Source of the DNA: Actinomycetes bacterium
Lineage (GTDB): Bacteria > Actinomycetota > Actinomycetes > Actinomycetales > Cellulomonadaceae
DNA length: 12,983 bases
Reading direction: 5' to 3'
Assembly: GCA_023389545.1 (NCBI GenBank)
Contig: JAEWEI010000428.1
Location: 1-12,983, forward strand
Of the stretch, positions 6,402-12,708 are shown piece by piece. The translations under genes were made by a program, and so were the position numbers. The notes under the pieces are model-generated. The model saw only the letters and a list, made by a program, of their open reading frames with translations. It had not been told where the DNA came from and made no database searches. Numbering within the stretch: position 1 is the stretch's first letter; the number at the start of each line of letters is the position of its first letter.

Positions 6402-7418
6402 TCACAGCCACTTGCGGCTGCGGAAGAAGCCGAACAGCCCCACCGAGCACGTCACCATGAGGGCCAACGCCATCGGGTAGCCGAGCGGCCAGTCGAGCTC
6501 GGGCATGTTCGAGAAGTTCATGCCGTAGATCCCGCCGACCAGGCTCGGCGCGAACAGGATCGCGGCCCACGCGGAGATCTTCTTGACCTCCTCGTTCTGG
6601 ACCAGGCTGGCGCGCGTCATCGCCCGCATCTCCTCGTTCTGCCGCTCGGTGACGACCGTCGCATTGAGGGTCAACGCGTTCTCCAGCAGCGCACGGTGAT
6701 AGTCCACCCGCTCGACGATGCGCTCCACATGGTCCTCGACGTCACGCAGGTGGCGGCGCAGATCGTCGTCGACCTCGTACTTGTCGAACCCTGCGCGCAA
6801 GGCCGCGAGCATCCGCAGCAGCGGATGGGTGGCCCGCTGGAACAGCATCACCTCGCGGTACAGCTGGTAGATGCGGCGGGACACGTCCGGGTTGCCCGCG
6901 AACACGTCGTCCTCGATCTCGTCGATGTCATTGCGCAGCCCGTCGACCACCGGCACGTACTCGTCGACCACCTGGTCGAGGATCGCGTACAGCACCGCCT
7001 CAGGCCCCAGGCGCAGCAGCTCCGGGGAGGCCTCCATGCGCCGGCGCACCTTCGCCAGGTCCGGCGACTCGGCGTGCCGCACCGTCACCACGAAGTCGGC
7101 GCCCGTGAACACGTGCAGCTCGCCGAACTCCACCCGCTCGTCCTCGTCGACGTACCGGGCCGGCCGCAGCACCGTGAACAGCACATCCCCGTACCGCTCC
7201 AGCTTGGGGCGCTGATGGGCGCTGATCGTGTCGTCGACAGCCAACGGGTGGATGTCGAACTCGCGCGCGATCGACGCGATCTCCGCCTCGTCCGGGCGGT
7301 ACAGGCCGATCCACGCCATCCCGCCCTCGCTCGCGAGCAGCTCATAGGTCACGTCGAGCGACTCAGGCTCGGCCCGGCGCCGGCCGTCCACGTAGATGGC
7401 GTTGTCGATCACAGTCAT
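6402..7418 (-). CDS. corA: CorA-type magnesium/cobalt transport protein
   Basis: Pentameric divalent-cation channel of the plasma membrane. The 338-residue protein has a large cytosolic N-terminal domain, a long helix (about 225-285, VEDHVERIVERVDYHRALLENAL onward) that would line the inner vestibule, then TM1 ISAWAAILFAPSLVGGIYGMNF (281-302). This ends in the signature GMN selectivity motif (299-301). After a short loop (SNMPELDWPLGYP) comes TM2 (316-332) and the basic C-terminus RSRKWL. I placed the start at ATG 7418 (MTVIDNAIYVDG) because GGAGG lies 7 nt upstream; an upstream ATG at 7487 would add 23 residues without family similarity. CATGAT (7476-7471) is a candidate -10. It is transcribed toward gadB but separated by 311 bp, so co-transcription is not assumed. 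Zn or other specificity cannot be excluded. Confidence 0.93.
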   Translation of the reverse strand: MTVIDNAIYVDGRRRAEPESLDVTYELLASEGGMAWIGLYRPDEAEIASIAREFDIHPLAVDDTISAHQRPKLERYGDVLFTVLRPARYVDEDERVEFGELHVFTGADFVVTVRHAESPDLAKVRRRMEASPELLRLGPEAVLYAILDQVVDEYVPVVDGLRNDIDEIEDDVFAGNPDVSRRIYQLYREVMLFQRATHPLLRMLAALRAGFDKYEVDDDLRRHLRDVEDHVERIVERVDYHRALLENALTLNATVVTERQNEEMRAMTRASLVQNEEVKKISAWAAILFAPSLVGGIYGMNFSNMPELDWPLGYPMALALMVTCSVGLFGFFRSRKWL

Positions 7419-7555
7419 GCGCGTGCCTCCAGGTGCTGGCCCACGGCGCTGGCCGCCCGCGGGCCAGACCATCATGTCCCGCGGCACGCGCTCGCGGCCC
7501 CCTCACCGCACCCGGTGTGTTGCCCCGAGCAACGGACGGTGGCAGCGTGCACGCC
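7419..7555. promoter_or_regulatory. Divergent corA / DinB-family spacer
   Basis: This 137-bp region must supply promoters for both outward genes. CATGAT (minus strand, 7476-7471) resembles a -10 for corA without a good -35. GTTGC-CCCGA-GCAAC (7519-7533) is a small inverted repeat just upstream of the DinB-family start and could be an operator or a 5' mRNA stem. No metal-responsive element such as an M-box is recognisable. Confidence 0.25.
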
Positions 7556-8068
7556 ATGGCTGAAGCGCGTGATCTCCTGACGGACGGGTTCGGACGTGTG
7601 CGGGAGGTGGTGCACGCCGCGCTGCGAGGGATGACGCCCGACGACCTCGCCTGGCGCCCTGCCCCGGGCGCCAACACCATCGCCTGGCTCGTGTGGCACC
7701 TCACCCGCGTGCAGGACGACCACGTCGCCGACGCATTCGACCTCCCGCAGGTGTGGACCGCCCACGGCTGGGCGGAGCGCCTCGACCTCGGCAGGCCCGT
7801 CGACGACACCGGGTACGGGGACTCCGCACAGCAAGTAGGCGCCGTGCGGGCAGGCGCCGACGCGCTCGCGGGCTACCACGACGCCGTGCACGCCAGGACC
7901 GCGGAGCTGCTCGCCGGCGTCGACGCCGCCGAGCTCGACCGGGTCGTCGACACGGCGTGGGACCCGCCGGTCACCCTCGGGGTCCGGCTGGTCAGCGTCC
8001 TCTCGGACGACCTGCAGCACGCGGGCCAGGCGGCCTACGTCCGGGGCCTGGCCCGCGCTCGCGGCTAG
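7556..8068 (+). CDS. DinB / mycothiol-maleylpyruvate-isomerase-fold protein
   Basis: A 170-residue four-helix-bundle protein of the DinB/DUF664 family, a group of predicted metal-dependent enzymes. In actinobacteria many act with mycothiol or other thiols, though most members have no assigned substrate. Helix landmarks are WLVWHLTRVQDDHV (44-57) with His48 and His56, and LSDDLQHAGQAAYVRGL (149-165) with His155. These are the positions where the family binds a divalent metal. The stretch WDPPVTLGVRLVSVL is typical of the actinobacterial subgroup. ATG at 7556 is used, but an in-frame GTG at 7547 with a GGTGG just upstream is an equal alternative (three extra residues). It stands alone on the plus strand and shares its stop tetranucleotide with the convergent YbjN-like gene. 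Confidence 0.85.
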   Translation: MAEARDLLTDGFGRVREVVHAALRGMTPDDLAWRPAPGANTIAWLVWHLTRVQDDHVADAFDLPQVWTAHGWAERLDLGRPVDDTGYGDSAQQVGAVRAGADALAGYHDAVHARTAELLAGVDAAELDRVVDTAWDPPVTLGVRLVSVLSDDLQHAGQAAYVRGLARARG

Positions 8069-8538
8069 AAGTCGATCTGGTCCGCGGCTGACTCGGGGTC
8101 CAGGCGCCCGGCCGCGACGTCGTGCAGCGCCTCCCAGCAGGTGTCCATCAGTGCGAGGTTGGCGACGAGCGCGGCCTCGAGCAGGGCGTCGAAGGCCGGG
8201 CCGTCGAGATCCGCGTCCCCGATGTCGATGCCGGTCCGCGCCCGCACCTCGCCGTCCTCGAGGTCGATCTCCACGGCGCCGGACAGCAGGCCGTAGTTGA
8301 TCCGGGCGAGCAGCTCGACGACTGCGGCGCGGTGCTCAGCGGGAACCTCATCGGGCAGCACGGAGAAGACGCGGACACCGGCGGGATCGTCGTTGACGTG
8401 CGCGAGCACCGGCCAGGGCAGGGGCTCGTCGTCGGGGGAGCGCAGCACCATCAGGCTCGGGTCCTCGGCCGCCTCGACGACCCACCCCCGCGCCTCGAAG
8501 AAGGAGGCGACGCGGGCCTCCAGGCCAGACGTGGACAT
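8065..8538 (-). CDS. YbjN-like protein (type III secretion chaperone-like fold)
   Basis: A 157-residue soluble acidic protein resembling the actinobacterial YbjN / 'putative sensory transduction regulator' family. Features are an N-terminal amphipathic helix (GLEARVASFFEARGW, 5-19), then a beta-rich core (SLMVLRSP, WPVLAHVNDD, VRVFSVLPDEVP), the helix AAVVELLARINYGLLSGAVEIDLEDGEVRARTGID (71-105), and a C-terminal helix ALVANLALMDTCWEALHDVAAG. The 'RINYGLLSGxxEIDLxDGEVRxRTxID' order is the family hallmark and suggests a chaperone-like or partner-binding role rather than catalysis; no partner is evident. ATG at 8538 has AGGAAGG 8 nt upstream. It lies 54 bp downstream of the SDR gene on the same strand, possibly co-transcribed, with two competing hairpins in the gap. 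Confidence 0.75.
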   Translation of the reverse strand: MSTSGLEARVASFFEARGWVVEAAEDPSLMVLRSPDDEPLPWPVLAHVNDDPAGVRVFSVLPDEVPAEHRAAVVELLARINYGLLSGAVEIDLEDGEVRARTGIDIGDADLDGPAFDALLEAALVANLALMDTCWEALHDVAAGRLDPESAADQIDF

Positions 8539-8553
8539 GTCAACCGCCTTCCT

Positions 8554-8581
8554 GTGGGGCCCTCGCCCCACGATGTCGTGG
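8554..8581 (-). promoter_or_regulatory. Two overlapping hairpins between the SDR gene and the YbjN-like gene
   Basis: Reading the minus strand from the SDR stop, CCACGA/TCGTGG (8581-8576 with 8573-8568) forms a small stem. Immediately after, GTGGGGC/GCCCCAC (8571-8565 with 8560-8554) forms a 7-bp stem with a GAGG tetraloop. The two share bases 8568-8571, so they cannot form together in full. The second stem ends directly before the AGGAAGG ribosome site of the YbjN-like gene. It could be a terminator without a U-tract, a stability element, or chance pairing in GC-rich DNA. Confidence 0.35.
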
Positions 8582-8592
8582 ATGCCCGGCGC

Positions 8593-10077
8593 TCACCAGG
8601 CGGAGCGCGTGTAGTCCTTCAAGAAGCACCCGTACAGGTCCTCGCCCGCCTCGCCGCGCACGATGGGGTCGTACACCCGGGCGGCGCCGTCCACCAGGTC
8701 CAGCGGCGCGTGGAAGCCCTCCTCGGCGAGCCGCACCTTCGTCGGGTGCGGCCGCTCGTCGGTGATCCACCCCGTGTCGACGGCGGTCATGAGGATGCCG
8801 TCCTGCGCCATCTCCTCCGCGCTGGTGCGCGTGAGCATGTTGAGCGCCGCCTTGGACATGTTCGTGTGCGGGTGCCCCGGCCCCTTGTAGCCCCGGGAGA
8901 ACACCCCCTCCATCGCCGAGACGTTCACCACGTAGGTGCGGCGCGACGGCGAGGCCTTCATGGCCGGGCGCAGCCGGCTGATGAGGATGAACGGCGCGGT
9001 CTGGTTGCACAGCTGCACCTCGAGCAGCTCCATCGCGTCGACCTGGTCCACCGTCGCCACCCACGAGTTCGTCTCGCCCGTGTCGGGAACGAGCCCGCCC
9101 GCGTCGATGGACGTCCCCGCGACGAGCCGCTCGAGGGACGCCGCCTCGGCCGTGAGCGCCATCGACGCCACGTCCTGCCGCGTCGCCAGCTCGAAGACGG
9201 GGCTGGTGAGCTCCGTGACGGCGCCGGCCAGCGCCCGCGGATGCGCGTCGCTGGTGTGGCCCAGGGTGCGGATCTCCGGCATCGGGCCCGCGGGCAGCGG
9301 CTCCAGCTCGGCGTCCGCCAACGGCGAGTACGCGCCGGGGGAGCGGCGCACCGTCTGCGCGGCGTTGTTGATGAGGACGTCCAGCGGCCCGGCCGCGGCC
9401 ACCGAGTCGGCCAGCGCGACGACTTGCGCCGGATCGCGCAGGTCGATGCCCACGATCGACAGCCGGTGCAGCCACTCGGCGCTGTCCTCCATCGCCGCGA
9501 ACCGGCGCGCCGCGTCCTTGGGGAACCGGGTCGTGATCGTCAAGTGCGCCCCGTCGCGCAGCAGCCGCAGCGCGATGTACATCCCGATCTTCGCGCGCCC
9601 GCCCGTCAGCAGCGCACGGCGCCCGGTCAGGTCGGTGCGCGCGTCGCGCTTCGCGTGGTTCAGCCGCGCGCAGGACGGGCACAGCTGGTGGTAGAACGCG
9701 TCGACAGTCGTGTACAGCTCCTTGCAGATGTAGCACGGCCGCGGGCGCAGCAGGGTGCCCGCGATGGCGCCCTGCGCGTTCGACGTGATGGGCAGGCCGC
9801 GCGTCTCGTCGTCGATGCGGCCCGGGCTGCCCGTGGCCGTCGCAGCCACCACCGCGCGGTCCGCCTCGCTGATCGCGGCGCGCTTCTCGGTGCGACGCTG
9901 CTTCTTCGCGGCCTTGAACAGCCCCGCCGTCGCGCGTCGCGCCACCGCCAGGTGCGGATGGTCCGAGGGCAGGTCGCCGATCTGGTCGATCACCCGCAAG
10001 AACACCTCGAGGTCTGCGGGGTCCACGCCCTCGGCGGCCTCCGCCGCGCGCACGTCAGAGGAGTCCGTCGCCGTCAT
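8593..10077 (-). CDS. Short-chain dehydrogenase/reductase-like protein with N-terminal four-Cys module
   Basis: A 494-residue NAD(P)-dependent oxidoreductase-like protein, about twice the length of a classical SDR. Residues 1-110 are helical and basic with no family I recognise. CYICKE...LCPSCA places Cys115, Cys118, Cys133 and Cys136 in a zinc-ribbon-like CxxC-x14-CxxC. The Rossmann SDR domain follows: RALLTGGRAKIGMYIA (154-169, TGxxxxIG cofactor loop), IDLRDP (211-216), and LDVLINNAAQT (232-242, NNAA motif). An ~80-residue insert (about 250-330) separates these from VVNVSAME (383-390), which carries the catalytic-type Ser387. The usual YxxxK is TNMSK, with Thr405 four residues before Lys409. 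ATG at 10077 has AGGA upstream; the open frame extending to 10248 is not supported. Substrate unknown; possibly a redox sensor or a reductase with altered chemistry. Confidence 0.8.
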   Translation of the reverse strand: MTATDSSDVRAAEAAEGVDPADLEVFLRVIDQIGDLPSDHPHLAVARRATAGLFKAAKKQRRTEKRAAISEADRAVVAATATGSPGRIDDETRGLPITSNAQGAIAGTLLRPRPCYICKELYTTVDAFYHQLCPSCARLNHAKRDARTDLTGRRALLTGGRAKIGMYIALRLLRDGAHLTITTRFPKDAARRFAAMEDSAEWLHRLSIVGIDLRDPAQVVALADSVAAAGPLDVLINNAAQTVRRSPGAYSPLADAELEPLPAGPMPEIRTLGHTSDAHPRALAGAVTELTSPVFELATRQDVASMALTAEAASLERLVAGTSIDAGGLVPDTGETNSWVATVDQVDAMELLEVQLCNQTAPFILISRLRPAMKASPSRRTYVVNVSAMEGVFSRGYKGPGHPHTNMSKAALNMLTRTSAEEMAQDGILMTAVDTGWITDERPHPTKVRLAEEGFHAPLDLVDGAARVYDPIVRGEAGEDLYGCFLKDYTRSAW

Positions 10078-10246
10078 GTTGCTGTGCCGTCCTACGTTCT
10101 TTGGGGCCGGGCCACCGGCCACCCCGAGATGAGCCGCGCCCACTGTACGGGCCGCGGCTGGCGATCCTTGACCCCGCCCCAGCGCCGACTTACGTTCGAA
10201 GGAGGCCGACCGGGCGACGGTCGTGCGGTCCGCCGTTGGAGGAGCC
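10078..10246. promoter_or_regulatory. Divergent SDR / VOC spacer with a hairpin and candidate -10 for the SDR gene
   Basis: This 169-bp region separates the minus-strand SDR gene from the plus-strand VOC gene. For the SDR, TACAGT (minus strand, 10147-10142) fits a -10 element and would give a leader of roughly 60 nt. That leader would contain GGCCGG-GCCA-CCGGCC (10105-10120), a 6-bp stem with a tetraloop. No -35 is visible for it. The VOC promoter candidate is listed separately. Confidence 0.35.
10168..10196 (+). promoter_or_regulatory. Candidate sigma-70-type promoter for the VOC gene
   Basis: TTGACC (10168-10173) matches five of six -35 consensus bases. It is followed by exactly 17 bp and then TACGTT (10191-10196), which keeps the essential TA...T of a -10 element. 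Transcription would begin near 10203, about 44 nt before the VOC ATG. This is the best-formed promoter I can see in the window. Confidence 0.55.
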
Positions 10247-10630
10247 ATGCTTTCCGACTACGCGCCGTGCCCTGTGTTGGCCGTCGCAGACCTCGACCGG
10301 GCTCGCGCGTTCTACGAGGGGACCCTCGGGTTCGTGGCCGCCGATGACGAGACTCCGGAGGGGGTCTTCTACAACGCCGGTGGCGAGCGCTTCCTCGTCT
10401 ACCCCTCCGCGTTCGCCGGCACGAACCAGTCGACCGCCATGTCCTTCTCGGTCGACGGCACCGACTTCGACGACGAGATCGCCAACCTGCGCCAGCACGG
10501 GATCGACTTCGAGACGTTCGAGGCCGAGGGGATCGTCTGGTCCGATGGGATCGGCACGATGGGCGACCTCCGCTCGGTGTGGTTCTCCGACCCGGACGGC
10601 AACATCCTCAACGTGGAGTCCTCGCTCTGA
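10247..10630 (+). CDS. VOC (glyoxalase / bleomycin-resistance fold) family protein
   Basis: A 127-residue single-domain protein of the vicinal-oxygen-chelate superfamily. The first beta-alpha unit is CPVLAVADLDRARAFYEGTLGFV (8-30), the classic 'V.D...A..FY...LGF' start. The second half closes with SVWFSDPDGNILNVESSL (110-127), the DPDGN turn and terminal Glu of these folds. The usual N-terminal His ligand is absent from the first strand, so classical glyoxalase I metal chemistry is not certain. The domain may instead be a binding or resistance protein. ATG at 10247 follows GGAGGA by about 4 nt; an upstream in-frame start at 10223 has no such site. A good promoter candidate lies at 10168-10196. 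The uridine-kinase-like gene follows on the same strand after a short gap. Confidence 0.88.
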   Translation: MLSDYAPCPVLAVADLDRARAFYEGTLGFVAADDETPEGVFYNAGGERFLVYPSAFAGTNQSTAMSFSVDGTDFDDEIANLRQHGIDFETFEAEGIVWSDGIGTMGDLRSVWFSDPDGNILNVESSL

Positions 10631-10655
10631 GGCCGCGCTGAGCACCCGCCTCGCG

Positions 10656-10670
10656 CAGAATGGCCCGGTG
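10656..10670 (+). promoter_or_regulatory. Possible leaderless start of the kinase-like gene
   Basis: CAGAAT (10656-10661) resembles a -10 element, and GTG at 10668 in frame with the kinase-like gene lies 7 bases downstream, where transcription would begin. Actinobacteria often translate such leaderless mRNAs, which would explain the missing ribosome-binding site. No clear -35 is present and the VOC stop is only 38 bp away, so read-through from the VOC promoter is equally possible. Confidence 0.3.
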
Positions 10671-10682
10671 CGCGCGCGCCCG

Positions 10683-11294
10683 ATGACACCCGACGCGGTG
10701 GTCAGCCACCTCGTCCAGGAGATCGGCACGCGTTCCGCCGGGCGGCTGCGCGTGGCAGTCGACGGCCATCCCGGCGCCGGCCCCGCGTGGCTCGCCGACG
10801 CGCTCGTGGACCCGCTGCGGGCCGCTGGCAGGCCCGTCGTGCGAGTCCACGCCCACGACTTCCTGCGACCCGCCTCCGTGCGGCTGCAGTACGGGCGACA
10901 CGACCCCGACGCCTACCTGGAGAACTGGGTCGACCACGGCGCGCTCGCCCGAGAGGTCCTCGACCCGCTGGCTCCCGACGGCGGCGGGCGCTACCTCCCC
11001 GCCTTGTGGGACGCGGAACGAGACCGCGCCACCCGCGCCGCGTACCAGCACGCCCCGGACAACGCGGTCCTGGTCCTCGACGGGACTCTGCTCCTCGGCC
11101 GGTGGCTCGACCTCGACCTCACCGTCCACCTCGCGCTGCGTCCCGACACCCGGCGCCGCCGGACCCCGCCGGACGAGGCGTGGACGCTCCCTGCCTACGA
11201 CCGCTATGACGCCGAGACGCAGCCCGAGGGCGCCGCCGACATCGTGGTCCGCCTCGACGACCCCAGGCGCCCGGCCTTGGTCGTCGAACGGTGA
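10683..11294 (+). CDS. Uridine-kinase-like protein with degenerate P-loop
   Basis: A 203-residue protein resembling actinobacterial uridine kinase/phosphoribulokinase-type P-loop NTPases. The fold pattern is kept: strand and P-loop region LRVAVDGHPGAGPAWLADAL (22-41), PVVRVHAHDFLRP (51-63, the substrate-side 'DDF.RP' region), YLENWVDHGALAREVLDPL (78-96), GGRYLPALWDAERDRATRAAY (101-121), VLVLDGTLLL (129-138, end of the Walker B-type strand) and a C-terminal ADIVVRLDDPRRP. The Walker A sequence, however, reads GHPGAGPA instead of GxxxxGK(S/T): Lys and Ser/Thr are replaced by Pro34 and Ala35. ATP phosphotransfer as in true kinases is therefore doubtful. Start may be ATG 10683 or the in-frame GTG 10668 (five extra residues); neither has a clear ribosome site. 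Confidence 0.75.
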   Translation: MTPDAVVSHLVQEIGTRSAGRLRVAVDGHPGAGPAWLADALVDPLRAAGRPVVRVHAHDFLRPASVRLQYGRHDPDAYLENWVDHGALAREVLDPLAPDGGGRYLPALWDAERDRATRAAYQHAPDNAVLVLDGTLLLGRWLDLDLTVHLALRPDTRRRRTPPDEAWTLPAYDRYDAETQPEGAADIVVRLDDPRRPALVVER

Positions 11295-11345
11295 CGCCGA
11301 CGCCCGGGGAGACCACCAGATGAGACGGTCCAGGACGTGGGACAG

Positions 11346-11813
11346 ATGACGAGCAGCGCCGCGCTGCTCCTCTACCGGGGGACCACCCCCGACATCGAGG
11401 TGCTCCTGGGGCACATGGGCGGGCCCTACTGGGCGGCGAAGGACGCGCGCGCCTGGACCATTCCCAAGGGCGAGCACGCTCCCGACGAGGACCCGCACGC
11501 CGCCGCCGTCCGCGAGTTCACCGAGGAGATCGGCCGCCCGCCCCCGCCCGGCCCCGAGCTGTTCCTCGGCGCCGTGCGCCAACGCGGGGGCAAGACCGTC
11601 ACCGCGTGGGCGCGGCGCGCTGACCTGGACGTCAGCACCATCACCAGCAACACCTTCGAGCTCGAGTGGCCGCCGCGCTCCGGCCGCCGCCAGCGGTTCC
11701 CCGAGCTCGACCGTGCCCGCTGGCTCACGCTCGACGAGGCGATGCCCGCCGTCGTCGCGGGCCAGGCCGTACTGCTCGATCGACTGCGGGCGGCCCTCGC
11801 CGAGAACCCGTGA
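11346..11813 (+). CDS. NUDIX hydrolase
   Basis: A 155-residue enzyme predicted to hydrolyse a nucleoside diphosphate linked to another group, using a divalent metal. The Nudix box is GEHAPDEDPHAAAVREFTEEIG (residues 42-63). It fits Gx5Ex7REUxEExG, with the central Glu residues for metal binding at 57, 60 and 61. The N-terminal SSAALLLYRG and VLLGHMGGPYWAAKDARAWTIPKGE match a common actinobacterial subgroup ('AG.LLYR...VLL.HPGGPFWA.KD.GAW.IPKG'). FELEWPPRSGRRQRFPELDRARWL (104-127) forms the usual closing strands of that subgroup. I chose ATG 11346 because TGGGA lies just upstream; the GTG at 11337 sits too close to its only AGGA. It follows the kinase-like gene by 51 bp and could be co-transcribed. 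Substrate unknown. Confidence 0.9.
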   Translation: MTSSAALLLYRGTTPDIEVLLGHMGGPYWAAKDARAWTIPKGEHAPDEDPHAAAVREFTEEIGRPPPPGPELFLGAVRQRGGKTVTAWARRADLDVSTITSNTFELEWPPRSGRRQRFPELDRARWLTLDEAMPAVVAGQAVLLDRLRAALAENP

Positions 11814-11893
11814 CGGCGGCCACGCCGTGCCTGACGAGCCCACACGGCTGGGCGCCCGCCGGAGGGTTCCGACCCGGGCCGTCGGGCCTCACG

Positions 11894-11913
11894 GTCCGTG
11901 CGCACGGACGTCC
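11894..11913. promoter_or_regulatory. 16-bp perfect palindrome upstream of the DoxX gene
   Basis: GTCCGTGCGCACGGAC (11894-11909) is an exact inverted repeat with no spacer, and it overlaps a second 8-bp palindrome GGACGTCC (11906-11913). It lies about 105 bp before the DoxX-family start and 80 bp after the NUDIX stop. It could be a dimeric-regulator operator, or a hairpin ending the NUDIX transcript, though no T-tract follows. Confidence 0.4.
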
Positions 11914-11940
11914 GTCCGGCATGACGTCCTTGTGGCCCGC

Positions 11941-11968
11941 GGAAACAGCCCGGCATCGTGGCGCCGTC
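11941..11968 (+). promoter_or_regulatory. Possible ECF-sigma-type promoter for the DoxX gene
   Basis: GGAAAC (11941-11946), an 18-bp spacer and CGTC (11965-11968) resemble promoters read by actinobacterial extracytoplasmic-function sigma factors (GGAAC/GGAAT with CGTC or GTT about 16-19 bp later). Transcription would start about 40 bp before the DoxX ATG. Short motifs, so tentative. Confidence 0.3.
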
Positions 11969-12016
11969 CGTCCCAGCACCACGCAACGTCGCGTCGTCAA
12001 CCACGGAGAAGCCACC

Positions 12017-12604
12017 ATGGCCAGCACCCAGTTCGCCCGCCCGTCCACCGAGGCGCCGAGCACGGAGCCCACCCAGCTCGACGTCGTCACCACCCGCCGC
12101 GGGCGCCGCCTGCTCGCGTGCCTGCGCATCGCCACGGGGTTCGTCTTCCTCTGGGCCTTCCTCGACAAGACGTTCGGCCTGCGCCACAGCACCGGGGCGC
12201 CGCGTCCGGACGGGTCCGTGTCGCCCTCCTGGCTCGACGGGGGAGCTCCCAGCCAGGGCTACCTGCAGAACGGCGCCGTGGGTCCCGCGAAGGACTTCTT
12301 CGCCGCGATCGCCAGCCCGGCCACCGACTGGCTGTTCATGCTGGGCATGCTCGCGGTCGGTCTCGCCGTGATGCTCGGCATCGGGCTGCGGCTGGCCGCC
12401 TGCGCGGGCTCGCTGCTGATGATGACGCTGTGGGTGACCCAGTGGCCACCACAGGAGGGCTCGATGAACCCGGTGGTCGACCAGCACCTGGTCTACACGC
12501 TCGTGCTGGTCGTCTGCGCGCTGCTGCTGGCGGGCGACACCTGGGGGCTCGGCCGGCGCTGGGCGAGCCTGCGGCTGGTGCAGCGGGTCCCGCTGCTCCG
12601 CTGA
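12017..12604 (+). CDS. DoxX family membrane protein
   Basis: A 195-residue integral membrane protein of the DoxX family, related to the DoxD subunit of archaeal thiosulfate:quinone oxidoreductase; the role in actinobacteria is not settled. After a hydrophilic N-terminal tail (1-30) come four hydrophobic segments at about 33-50, 103-121, 123-141 and 156-173. TM1 ends in FVFLWAFLDKTFGL (42-55), a hallmark of this subgroup. The loop SWLDGGAPSQGYL (71-83) before the second helix resembles the 'W..GGSPT.GFL' loop of DoxD-like proteins. MTLWVTQWPP...NPVVDQHLVY (136-160) is also typical. ATG at 12017 follows GGAGA by 8 nt. It stands alone, with a palindrome and a possible ECF-type promoter upstream and a 7-bp inverted repeat after its stop. 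Confidence 0.85.
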   Translation: MASTQFARPSTEAPSTEPTQLDVVTTRRGRRLLACLRIATGFVFLWAFLDKTFGLRHSTGAPRPDGSVSPSWLDGGAPSQGYLQNGAVGPAKDFFAAIASPATDWLFMLGMLAVGLAVMLGIGLRLAACAGSLLMMTLWVTQWPPQEGSMNPVVDQHLVYTLVLVVCALLLAGDTWGLGRRWASLRLVQRVPLLR

Positions 12605-12609
12605 CATCA

Positions 12610-12638
12610 GCCTCGCGGGTATCCGGAATATGCGAGGC
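12610..12638 (+). terminator. Possible hairpin after the DoxX gene
   Basis: GCCTCGC (12610-12616) and GCGAGGC (12632-12638) pair perfectly across a 15-nt loop, beginning 6 bases after the DoxX stop codon. The position suits a terminator, but there is no following T-run and the loop is long. Confidence 0.35.
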
Positions 12639-12677
12639 AGCGGTCGTGCGCATTGGAGAGTCCGCCGTGGAACGACG

Positions 12678-12706
12678 AAGGCCCCAGGTCGATGACCTGG
12701 GGCCTT
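12678..12706 (-). terminator. Rho-independent-type terminator of the tRNA operon
   Basis: AAGGCCCCAGGTC (12678-12690) and GACCTGGGGCCTT (12694-12706) form a perfect 13-bp stem around a 3-nt loop. On the minus strand it begins 3 nt after the encoded CCA of tRNA-Val and is followed by the modestly T-rich CGTCGTTCC. The near-symmetrical stem could also stop transcription arriving from the DoxX side. Confidence 0.85.
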
Positions 12707-12708
12707 GC

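Noticed and set aside
8122..10347. A 741-codon open frame on the plus strand, opposite the SDR and YbjN-like genes
   Set aside because: It is antisense to two recognisable genes with good ribosome sites. Its product is low-complexity Arg/Gly/His/Val typical of a stop-poor frame in GC-rich DNA, and it runs through a divergent promoter region.
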